From positions 1 to 22,500 of the forward strand of contig SEYY01011072.1 in the NCBI GenBank assembly GCA_009176605.1: a DNA stretch of 22,500 bases. Direction: 5' to 3'. The stretch comes from Armadillidium nasatum (taxonomy: Eukaryota; Arthropoda; Malacostraca; Isopoda; Armadillidiidae). A model generated the notes under the pieces. The model was given only the letters and a program-made list of their open reading frames with translations, had not been told where the DNA came from and did no database searches. This document shows positions 1-11,820 of the stretch, in pieces. Made by a program: the position numbers and the translations under genes. Numbering within the stretch: position 1 is the stretch's first letter; each line of letters starts with the position of its first letter.

Positions 1-821
1 ATGTTCATTTCCAACTATGAACTAAACATTTTTTTTTTTCAATATGTCGTAGACAGATATTTTTAAATGATGGAGTGAAAGTGAGTTGGAAATGGCATAA
101 AAATATTCCTGCTCTGCAACTTTGCTTAGAATTCAAAAATAGTTTTCCATTCATGAGTATAAAAATCATAAATTCTAGAACAGTTTAACAAAATTCACTT
201 GTATGCTTTTATAGTCATATGTCATGATTATATTTCCTTGATGATCATTTTGAGTCCTCAGCAATCTTTAAAATTCTTGCATCAAGTTGATAAAGGCAAA
301 AGTGATTCTTTTAATATTCTTATTCTCATGAATGTCTTTAAATTTTTTTTAAACATGTCATTTTGGTGGAGTGTCAATGATGTGTGTGAATATACTGAAG
401 AACTGATTCTTAGCTGTTGTAGATCAACTTTATGATGATGTACAGAAACATCTCATTGAGAGTTCTGGTCCAAATGGTATTACATTAGTGTTGATGTGTC
501 AATTTTAGATTGACTGACTGGCAATTAGTTTTTCTTTATATGGTCATTTGTCAACATGTTTCTTGGAAAATCCCTCCAGCTATTTAAATATTAGCTGTCT
601 TAGTTTCCTTTTCTAGGACTTCCATCTGGGATACTGCGTATGGCCTTGCCAAAGAGATTTTGGATGCAGTATTCTTTTATAGGAATTCTAAATTTAAATT
701 TAAAAGTTTACCTTTTTTGCTATTTTCAAGGGTAAATATAAAATTAATTTCCTTAAAATGGTTTGTTATACCCAGATAAAATGGTCCATTAATATCTTTT
801 CAAAAAGAAACATTGTCTGAA
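1..821. other. AT-rich DNA, no confident gene
   Basis: AT-rich sequence with stops in all frames apart from short chance ORFs. The 78-codon ORF at 199-435 has AT-driven composition, no recognisable motif and no splice support, so I do not call it. The only part that stands out is the candidate exon at 617-731, listed separately. No RNA gene or repeat was recognised. Confidence 0.6.
617..731 (+). CDS. candidate internal exon 1 of an unidentified gene
   Basis: A pyrimidine-rich stretch ending in CTAG (AG at 615-616) precedes an open segment of 1 + 38 codons that ends at a donor-like GGTAAATA (GT at 732-733). The peptide begins TSIWDTAYGLAKEILDA, which looks more protein-like than the surrounding low-complexity AT-rich translation. 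It ends in phase 0, the phase in which the next candidate exon (2442-2560) starts. I do not recognise the protein. Splice signals are short and common in AT-rich DNA, so chance is a serious alternative; the second half of the peptide is rich in K, F and L as expected from AT-rich sequence. No start codon or promoter is visible, so if real this is an internal exon of a gene starting upstream of the window. Confidence 0.22.
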
Positions 822-1147
<326 letters not shown>

Positions 1148-2441
1148 AGTATATTTCCAAACACTCATTTTATAAAATTTAAAGGCAATTCTAAGTCTAC
1201 CACTTTGTTGCTTAACATTTTTACATAACTTTTTTCCTATAACCCGTGGTTTCCTTACTGTCTTCAGATTTAGAGAATTTATAAATTTAGTCTTTCCTAT
1301 AAGAGTAAAATTTTGTATAGTTCTGAATCATATCTATTCACAAGGAATTACTTTTTAAGAGAAAATATCTCAAATTTCTTAACTTAATATCAGCATTGGC
1401 TTGCAAATCCATTTGTCATTCTATAATTGATTTCCAATGATTGACACAAGAACATAAAAAAGGGTCTAATACTTATTGTCTAGAATTGGACATGTACTCA
1501 AGTTTCTTATAAGTTCATAGTATATATAGAATATTCAAAATCATGAAAAATAAATAAGTAAAATAGGAAACTTCAAATATTAAGATTTGTTTAGTTACAC
1601 AATTTTGAAAAATTTTGCTGTAATTTAGACATGAGTATCAAAGTTTTGTGTTATCATGGATGGCATTAGTTAAGTGTTTCAATCATTGTTTAATTCTGCC
1701 CAAATTACCAAATATATGAATGTATGATAAATTAAATTTATTGTATAATATATAAAATACAGATTACTTTATATACATTGGAATATAATATATTCTAGCT
1801 CCAGCCATGTTATTTTCAAGTTAAAGCTTGCAGTCTGCCAGAACTTTCTTTATAGCATTGTACAGTTTATCCTAAAATAATAAGTATTTTCAGTTCTAAC
1901 AGCATATTCTATATTTTACTCTGAAAAATATTTGGGTTTAATTTCCTATAAAACTAGGAAATAAAGGTTTATATATATTTCAGATGTATGTTAATAAGAA
2001 TTTTATTTTAATTATATATCCTTTTAAAAAATGTTATGGATTTTTAAAATTTAAATTACATTTGAAATTGATGAATTCATATTCTTTATAAACTTGTTTG
2101 CAAAAATTCCAAAAGGCTTAATGACAAGATCTTTATTTTCTAAAACCATAATGACCAGTAAAATATTAAATAAATATTATATTCAAATTTGAATATCTAA
2201 TTCCAAAAACTGCAAGACCTAGAAAGTTACGAAGTAAATTAATTTCACTTATCACAACTAGGCATGAAATAAACTTTAAAATTGGTCTAAACTACTGTCT
2301 AAATTCAGAATTATACCTACAGACTATACTCTGTATACAGACAAAGTAAGACATTAACTTAATTTTCATTCCTTTAAATTTTATTGTTATTAACCTTATT
2401 AAAAGCCAAAAGTTGATAAATTTGCATGCAGCAATATTCAG
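1148..2441. other. AT-rich intergenic or intronic DNA
   Basis: About 1.3 kb of AT-rich sequence without a supported gene, RNA or transposon. If the three-exon model is right, this lies in its first intron (732-2441). A short CTAG-preceded segment near 1799-1855 reads LQPCYFQVKACSLPEL in one frame, but no suitable donor follows and a stop ends it, so it is not called as an exon. Confidence 0.6.
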
Positions 2442-2560
2442 TATTTAAAAGAAGTCAGAGGAGGAGAGTCACAGCTCCCATCAAATGTAAAGTTAATAAT
2501 AAAAAAATTATTGAATGTTTCATTGCAGTCAAAACCTTTATGGTATGTGTCAAAGTACAG
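2442..2560 (+). CDS. candidate internal exon 2 of an unidentified gene
   Basis: The segment follows an AG acceptor at 2440-2441 and ends at CAG|GTACTT, a good match to a eukaryotic 5' splice site. It is open in one frame for 39 codons plus 2 nt, and the frame stays open upstream through the putative acceptor. The peptide starts YLKEVRGGESQLPSN, continues with an I/L/K-rich helix-like stretch and ends LWYVSKY. It starts in phase 0, matching the end of the 617-731 segment. It ends with AG of a split codon, which the single A that opens the 2750-2933 segment would complete to Arg. I recognise no family. Codon content is richer in G and C than the flanks. The annotation is inference from splice signals and open frame only. 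Confidence 0.35.
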
Positions 2561-2617
2561 GTACTTGGAATAGAGAGAAAAAAAAAATATTCTGATCAGT
2601 TTATATCTAATATTTCC

Positions 2618-2739
<122 letters not shown>

Positions 2740-2749
2740 TATGAAACAG

Positions 2750-2933
2750 AAGAAGAATTAAATGGGGAAGGTGCAAAGAGGTCACATTCTCTTGCATTGA
2801 ATGTAAAGTTCATGGTGATGGGAGCCTACTATGCCTGTATTGTGGTCATATACCAATTCTACACACCCACCCAGTTGAATTATCGATAATTCCAAACCAG
2901 AAAATAATTCATCGAGATTGCAGATATAGGTTG
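2750..2933 (+). CDS. candidate internal exon 3 with a CX2CX9CX2C zinc knuckle
   Basis: After AAACAG (AG at 2748-2749) one frame is open for 61 codons to a donor-like TTG|GTAAAT at 2934. The peptide contains [15 protein letters not shown] and then [12 protein letters not shown], that is CX2C, nine residues, CX2CGH. Two such CXXC knuckles with a trailing Gly are typical of zinc ribbons and treble-clef fingers in general; I cannot name the family. A downstream IIHRDC adds further His and Cys. The opening nucleotide completes the codon split at the end of 2442-2560, so exons 2 and 3 join without a frameshift. The frame is closed by TGA at 2742-2744, so the AG at 2737-2738 immediately after the (TA)n cannot be the acceptor for this reading. 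A second frame ([11 protein letters not shown]...) is also open here, which lowers confidence. Exon of a live gene or a relic are both possible. Confidence 0.38.
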
Positions 2934-3130
2934 GTAAATTGTAAAATTTTAATTTTTCATGTAAAAAATACTTTTAAACTTTTTAATTTTTTTGAAATAT
3001 TAATGTTAAAAAAAGTGCAGCAAATTTTCTAAATTTCTTTATTCCCAACTTTAGAACAATATCAAATTATTTTCAAATATTACTTACTTTTTTAATATTT
3101 TTTGTTTACATTACTTAACTTTTCTTTTAT

Positions 3131-4264
<1,134 letters not shown>

Positions 4265-6379
4265 ATATTTCCCAAATTTTTTCCAAAAGTGCTTGTCACT
4301 ATGATTTAGGAACATGAAAAGAGTACAGAATGGTCAAAATTTCATATTCTGTTCTTTGGAGGATTCCTAGTGGCATCAGTTATGAATTTAAGATCAAGGA
4401 TATTTCGAAACCGGAATTCCTATTATTCCATTATTTTAGGACCTATTGTTTGACTTTCTGGAAATTTTTGCTAAAAGTGATTATCACTACTTTGGCACCA
4501 TAAAAATAGTACAAAATGGTGAAATTGGCATATCCCTATCTTTGGAGGATTCCTAGTAATACCAGTTACAAATTTAAGGTCAAGGATATTATAAAATCTT
4601 ATTTCCTAGGATTCCAACATTTTAGGACCTATTTTTTGACCTTCAGGGAAATTTTTACCAAAAGTGTATATCACAATGCTTTAGTACCATGAAAATAGTA
4701 CAAATTGGTCAACGTTTCAAATCCCTATCTTTGGAGAATTCTTGTTTTTGGCAGTTACAAATTTAAGGTTAAGGATATTTCAAAATTTGAATTTCTAGTA
4801 TTCTATCATTTTAGGACCTATTTTTTGACTTCCGATGGAAATTTTTGCTAAAAGTGATTATCACTATGCTTTAGGACCTTAAAAATAGTACAAATTGGTC
4901 AACTTGGCAATCCCTATCTTTGGAGAATTCTTTTTTTTTGGTAGTTACAAATTTAAGATCAAGGATATTTTAAAACCCAAATTCCTAGTATTCCATTATA
5001 ATTTTAGGATATTTTTTTTGACCTCATGGGAAATTTTTGCCAAAAGTGATTATCACTATGCTTTAGGAACATGAAAATAGTAGAGAATAGTTAAATTTTC
5101 ATATCCTTATCTTCAGAGGATTCCTAGTAGTAGTAGTTACAAATTTATGGTCAACTATATTTCAAAACCTGAATTCCTAGTATTCCATTATTTTAAGACC
5201 TATTTTTTGACCTGCAGGGGAAATTTTTGGCAAAAGTGATAATCATTATGCCTTAGGACCATGAAAATAGTACAGAATGGTCAAATTGGCATATCCCTAT
5301 CTTCGTAGGATTATTAATAGTAACAGTTACAACTTTAGGTCAAGGATATTTTAAAACACGAATTCCTAGTATTCCATTATTCCTCCAGGGGAAATTTTTG
5401 CTAAAAAGTGTATATCACAATGCTTTATTACCATGAAAATAATACAAGTTGGTCACCCTTGCAAATCCCTATCTTAGGATAATTCTAATTTTTGACAGTT
5501 ACAAATTTAAGATGAAAGATATTTCAAAACCCAAATTTGAAGTATTCCATTATTTTAGGACATTTTTTGACCTCGGAAATTTTTGCCAAAAGTGATTATC
5601 ACTATGCTTTAGGACCATGAAAATAGTACAGAATTTTGAAATTGTAATATCCCTATCTTCGGAGAAATTCCTAGTAATGGCAGTTACAAATTTAAGTTTG
5701 ATGATATTTTAAAACCAGAACTCCAAATATTCCAGCAATTTAGTACCTATTTTATCACCTCCTTTAAAATATTTGCCAAAAGTGAGTACGACTATGTTTT
5801 AGTAACCTGAAAATAGTAAAAAATAGTCAAATCTTTATATCTCTTATCTTCAGAGGATTCGTAGTAGTAGCAGTTATAAATTTAAGGTCGATATTTCAAA
5901 ATCTTAATTCCTAGAATTCCAACATTTTAGGATCTATTTTTTGACATTTAGAGAAATTTTTACCAAAAGTGTATATCACAATGGTTTAGGACCATGAATA
6001 TAGTACAAATTGGTCAACCTGGCAAATCAATATCTTTGTAAAATTCTTATTTTTGGCAGTTACATATTTAATTTCAAGGACATTTCAAATATCACATTCC
6101 TAGTATTCTATCATTTTAAGACCTATTTTTTTTACTTTCCGGGAAATTTTTGCAAAAAGTGATTATCACTATGCTTTAGGACCATGAAAATAGTACAAAT
6201 TGGTCAACTTGGCTAATCCATGTCTGTGAAGAAATTTTTACTTATAGCAGTTACAAATATAAGATCAACGATATTTCAAAACTCAAATTCCTAGTATTCC
6301 ATTAATTTAGGACTTTTTCTGATCTTCCGGGAAATTTTTTTCAAAAGTGATTATCACTGTTTTAGGAATATGAAAATCA
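4265..6379 (-). repeat. 189-bp AT-rich satellite, block B (reverse)
   Basis: The same satellite in inverted orientation: units read as AAAAGTGATTATCACTATGC followed by ACCATGAAAATAGTAC. The TCACTATG landmark or its variants fall at about 4296, 4484, 4671, 4861, 5053, 5243, 5415, 5599, 5789, 5976, 6166 and 6354, so spacing is 184 to 192 bp with one short unit of 172. About eleven units. It abuts block A1 head on near 4265 and gives way to the unrelated 193-bp repeat just after 6379. No coding potential. Confidence 0.88.
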
Positions 6380-6384
6380 AGTTG

Positions 6385-7150
6385 TGGTGTAATATTTTCT
6401 GTGTCGCTCCCATATTTTGAGTTATTGCCCTTCATTATATGAAAAATTTATTTAAACATAATATTTCATTGAAATTAATTAAAATGAGTGTGGAAGATAT
6501 AATGTGAGGCGTGGGATAGTGTTATTATTTAATTTTTAATATATATATATTGATTCGAATCAGATTCTTGTATCATGTTTATAGTGTCGATACCGTATTT
6601 TTACTAATTGACATTCGAAAATGATAAGTGAAAATAGAAAACTTATTTAAACTTATTATTTCATTGAAATTAATTAAAATGAGTGTGGAAGATATAATGT
6701 GAGGCGTGTGACAGTGTTATTATATAATTCGGAATCTTTATTTTGATACAAAACACAAACCTTTATCATATTTTATGTGCCACTCCCGTATTTTGAGTAA
6801 ATGGCCGTCGAAAATGAAAAGTGAAAATGGAAAACCATTTTAAACGTAACATTTTATTGAAATTCATTAAAATGAGTGTGGAAAATGGAATATAAGTCGA
6901 GAAATAGTGTTATTATATAATTTGAAATCATTATTTTAATACAAATCAGATTCTGGTATCACATTTGCAGTGTCGCTTCCATATTTTGAGTATTTGACCG
7001 TCGGAATTGATGAGTGAAAATGGAAAACTTATTTAAACATAATATAACATTGAAATTCATTAAAATGAGTGTGGAAGAAATAATGAGGCGTGGAATAGTG
7101 TTATTAAATAATTTAAATCCTTATATTGATACGAACCAGACTCGTATTTC
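6385..7150. repeat. 193-bp tandem repeat, four units
   Basis: AAAATGAGTGTGGAA recurs at about 6481, 6676, 6869 and 7062, spaced 193 to 195 bp. Shared unit features are ATTTAAAC, CATTGAAATT(A/C)ATTAAAATGAG, a GAGGCGTG or GTCGAG box, ATAGTGTTATTA and a TGTCGCTCCCATATTTTGAG-like box. It is unrelated by eye to the 189-bp satellite it follows. The fourth unit fades into LINE sequence after about 7150. Confidence 0.85.
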
Positions 7151-7179
7151 ACAAATCCCCCTCTCAAAGACACCTCCTA

Positions 7180-8312
<1,133 letters not shown>

Positions 8313-8690
8313 GGTAAACCACCTTTTCGCTACAAGTTGAATGAGACTACGCTTCCAGCAAGAAGGGAAAATCGAAAGTTCATGAACATAGGCACATATA
8401 ATAAAGATAAATATATAACTTTAGTAGTAGACATTATTGGTCCGTCGTAAGAAAATAGAGAATGCAAAGCAGATGAAGAAAAGAGTCAGAATATTTAGCA
8501 AAATGTCAAAACTAATGAGAGGGGGAAGAGCCAGAAAAATGTCATTTTCTAAACTTTGCTTAGAACTGCGTCTGTACGATTTCGGAATAAAATATAAGTA
8601 ATTTGAATTTCAAGATGGACAGGAATTGTTGATAGTAACATCCTTTTCACGAATATGAAGAGAAAAAGCAGAGTTAGAGATGATTTGGGA
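8313..8690 (+). pseudogene. possible relic of a LINE endonuclease domain
   Basis: A 45-codon open segment (8313-8450) contains RRENRKFMNIGTYN (Met at 8382). The KxxxIGTYN box resembles the start of the apurinic-type endonuclease of non-LTR elements, where (L/I)NI(A/G)T(Y/W)NVRTL is usual. About 170 bp downstream, GIVDSNILFTNMKRKSR (near 8625-8675) resembles the later VNT.F..K..R box of the same domain. Stops and frame changes separate them and the catalytic Glu, Asp and His boxes were not found, so this is a weak call. Confidence 0.25.
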
Positions 8691-8863
8691 GATTTAGTTG
8701 ATTAAAAGAAAATGTAATATACTACTTCATGTCATTGGGAATCATAATAGTTACTCTGCATAATCTAGAAGAACCTTCTCCCCTGCCCTACCCAAACAGT
8801 AGTCATTTCAAGAAAACACACATAAGTATGACCTCATCTCCGACTAGTCTGCAAAACCGAAAC

Positions 8864-10422
8864 ATTTAAATCGTTTTCTCATCCAAGACTGGTACCGTTC
8901 CTGCGGAAGATTTGAAATATGATGAGTTCTTCTTCGAGAAGACGTGGAACGCACTAATTGATGATTTTGTATAGATATTTGGTAGGAGAATGCACCACTT
9001 GTTTCTTCTGAACTAGAAGAGTTATTGTAGCAATGAACATTGAAATCGCACACAATGATGAATTCAGAGAGTGAATGTTATCTATATTGGGGTTTATATA
9101 GTTACTTTTTTTATGTATAGTTTTCTAAGATTTGTCTTTAAAATGATTTCAAATAAATTTGAATTTTGTTTCATAGGATACATCTTTTATACTTTGGACT
9201 TGTGAACCTGATGATGAGGCGTGACACTTCTCTGCATGATGAAGCATCGTCGGAATGTATTTAGTTTCAAGAGAAGAATTTTGATTAAATTTTAACGTCA
9301 GTCTTAATTTATATTGTAAGTACATTTTTACTCTTAGAGACTTTAATATTCGGTTAACAATGTAAGTAAATAAACTTTCTTACAACGATTTAAAGAGATT
9401 TATTAGTGTGACTTCTCCCTCCCCCCCTTCCCTTAAAATCACATTGCTATAAAATAATCAATAAAAGTTCTCATGGTCAGAGTCGAACAAACATTTCAAA
9501 ATTTTATTTACATTTCTTGATCGATGTTTCTGCCTCGATAGACGTCAAGCTCAGGACTATGTTAATAATAGTAACAATAAAACTCCACAAGAAGTTATGA
9601 ATTAAACAGTGATCTTATGAATCTTCTTAATATTGAAAAGAGAGATTTGCCAGACATATTTAGCACAGGGTCTTCACTTAATATTCTTAATGCATAATCT
9701 TGTCTCCTTTCGTATGATACTCACCTCTTACTCTTTCCCATAATGAAACGCAGGAACATTTGATCTTTAAGTTGTTTGATTTTTACATGGATTCTTTGAT
9801 GTCTTTTTATCATTATGTAGAAGAAGCCGTGAACTGTTATTTCAGACACAACGTAAGATTTTCCAAATATTTTCTCCTTTAACAGTTGAAAAACATATAT
9901 TAAGATTGACTTTGGCCTCCTTTAGATTGTTCTGTGTACCAAGAAATTGATGGGGTGACAATGGGGGTCCCCTAGGAAACTGCATATCATAAGCGTTTTA
10001 CGAATTATAAAAAAGGGCTTCGATTAAGCTCTGTATATAACCTTCATGTAAATGACACGTTGTATTTCAATGGCAGTTATATAAAAAAATTGACCAGTTT
10101 TCATATTTTATTTTGAATTACATTAATTATTTTATTTTGTACTATATTACATTTACTGCCGTTGAAATAGTGCATTTTAATGGTATATCTTTCCGAAACG
10201 AGAAGAAAAAGGAAATTTGAATTTCAACAAAGAAAAAAAAGTTATTTTTAATAACTTGCTATTCCCGTCCACGTGCCCTGGTAACTGCTTCCATCCGGTT
10301 TCTCATGGACCTAATCAACGTAACAATTGAATCTTGCGGAATATTTACGCACTCCTGAAGTCCCGAAGTGAAGAGAATTCTTGCTCTGAGTTCATGTAAG
10401 GTCTGAGTGTTGGCCTCTGTTT
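8864..10422. repeat. 1.55-kb dispersed duplication, copy 1
   Basis: Collinear and clearly homologous with 16538-18086 across its length. Shared markers include ATTTAAATCGTTTTCTCATC at the left end, GGTACCGTTCCTGCGGAAGA, GATGAAGCATCGTCGGAATG, GACGTCAAGCTCAGGACTAT in near form, and GAGTGTTGGCCTCTGTTT at the right end. Divergence is substantial, with many small indels. Specific to copy 1 are an about 100-bp AT-rich segment near 10080-10185 and a longer Tc1 transposase remnant beyond 10422. Internal content: a short open frame (8870-8974) conserved in copy 2, two hairpin motifs described in the findings, and the Tc1 C-terminus on the minus strand. It may be a transposon of unknown class or a segmental duplication. 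Confidence 0.88.
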
Positions 10423-10890
10423 GGCGATGTGAGGCCTGGCGTTATCCTCTGTTTGGCGATGTGAGGCCTGGCGTTATCATGCCTTAACACAAGGTCTTCA
10501 TCGTTAGAATCCTTCTGCGACTCGGTCCATCAATTAAGACTATGTCGGTCATGCCTTATAACAAAATGTCTGCCCAAACCATACAGCAACAGACTTGTTT
10601 AACTGTGTAGCACTGCTCAAACTGTTCTCCGAGTCTGCGGTAGATTTTCCCTATTTCATCTTTACTTTGGAGACAAATTATTGTGTAAGAATACAGAATA
10701 GACAGTCATTGTTTCAACGTCCAGTTAACATGCTTACTCGTAAAAGAAAACTGTTTGGGCCTTTTTCTGCCAAATTATGTATCAAATTTTTCTGTAGTAG
10801 TCTTCTCTTCGTCTCATTGCGTTTGAGCTTCTATTGCAGTTGCACAAAGAAGTGGTTATTTTGCGCCGTCATTACCAAACTTCTTTGGAT
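10259..10890 (-). pseudogene. Tc1-family transposase pseudogene
   Basis: On the minus strand, in order: a KRPKQFSFTSKHVNWTL-like box (HVNWTL at 10732-10721), CLQSKDEIGKIYRRLGEQF, MVWADI, MTDIVLIDG, HDNARPHIAKQR (DNARPH at 10478-10461), then EANTQTLHELRARILF, IPQDSIVTLIRSMRNR and MEAVTRARGRE before a TAG at 10261-10259. This order, with the DNARPH box carrying the second catalytic Asp, identifies a Tc1-type DDE transposase. It is broken by an in-frame TGA just after HVNWTLKQ, at least two frameshifts, a 32-bp tandem duplication at the DNARPH box and loss of the PW...SPDLNPIE stretch that normally follows it. The N-terminal DNA-binding domain was not found. The plus-strand ORF at 10595-10903 is a shadow. 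No terminal inverted repeats were identified. Confidence 0.88.
10414..10477. repeat. 32-bp perfect tandem duplication
   Basis: CCTCTGTTTGGCGATGTGAG plus 12 more bases occurs twice in a row, at 10414-10445 and 10446-10477, without mismatch. It repeats the DNARPH-coding part of the Tc1 transposase and starts eight bases before homology with the second duplicated copy ends. Confidence 0.95.
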
Positions 10891-11820
10891 CCTGAGTGTG
10901 TAGTATCAAAAGATATTTCAATTTCATCAATAATCTTTACAAATGAAATAAAAACAGTCGGCATTCATTTCCAAGTGTTTCCATGTTAGGTTACATTAAA
11001 CAAATCACGAGACATATGGAATATTTAAAGCTTCTGCTATTCAAGTTTAAAAAAATATTTTTAGCTTGATTCATAGTGCGCACTTATTGTTCCAGTTATC
11101 TTTTATTTTTGAATAATATAATTTAATTTTGAAATTGATTTCTTCATTGATAATGAGGTACGTCCTGTTGCAGTCATTCCAAAAATCCATATAAATTTTG
11201 CCTATGGATTTGAATTCTAGTATTTCATATGAAGAAGCTGAATGATTATATATAACCTTATTGCAAATAAATCCATATTATAGAACACTTTAAGAATTGA
11301 CCATTTTTTATTATAAAGGTATTTTTTTTATTGAATATATTATTATCATAGTCCAGATGATGTACTTGAGGTAAAATCATCGATATAGGAAGTGTAATAA
11401 AGTTGTGAAAGGTTTGATTGGTGTCATTTTCATTTTAATCCTCAAAAATGTATCGATGTAAAACTAAAATTTTGAGAACTGGATAAGAGGCGAGGTTAAA
11501 GAATAGTTTCCTAACTATAGAGTCAAAATAAATAAGTTTTATAAAAATTGATGATTGCAATGTGAAATCTAATGAACCCTCTGAAGAAAGCAACTAATTT
11601 TCGTGTAGTTCAAACTATTTTTTCTCCTTAAAATTGTCATTTCGGACTTTTATCTTAGTTTAGAAGCTTTAGAATGCTCTGACAATATTGTTAAAATAAA
11701 TTTACTGTATTAAGAAATGATTTTTTAAAAATATTGAAAGCTTTAGGTAAATTAAAAATAAAAGAATAAGTATTGCTTTATTAACAATTCACAGACTTGA
11801 AAACATTTTTATGTTCAAAT
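10891..11820. other. AT-rich DNA, nothing recognised
   Basis: About 930 bp without a supported gene, RNA or repeat. The left part may hold unrecognisable N-terminal transposase sequence of the adjoining Tc1 remnant. Just before the satellite, 11820-11862 has a local multiplication of TATACTATTTGACTATTTCA-like sequence. Confidence 0.6.

Noticed and set aside
199..435. 78-codon plus-strand ORF
   Set aside because: AT-driven composition, no motif, no splice or promoter support.
1799..1855. AG-preceded segment reading LQPCYFQVKACSLPEL as an additional exon
   Set aside because: No usable donor before the stop, and adding it is not needed for phase agreement of the three-exon model.
8844..9053. 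69-codon minus ORF at the left end of duplication copy 1
   Set aside because: The equivalent strand in copy 2 is full of stops, whereas the plus frame is open in both copies.
10595..10903. Plus-strand ORF of 102 codons
   Set aside because: It is antisense to the Tc1 transposase relic, whose boxes explain the sequence.
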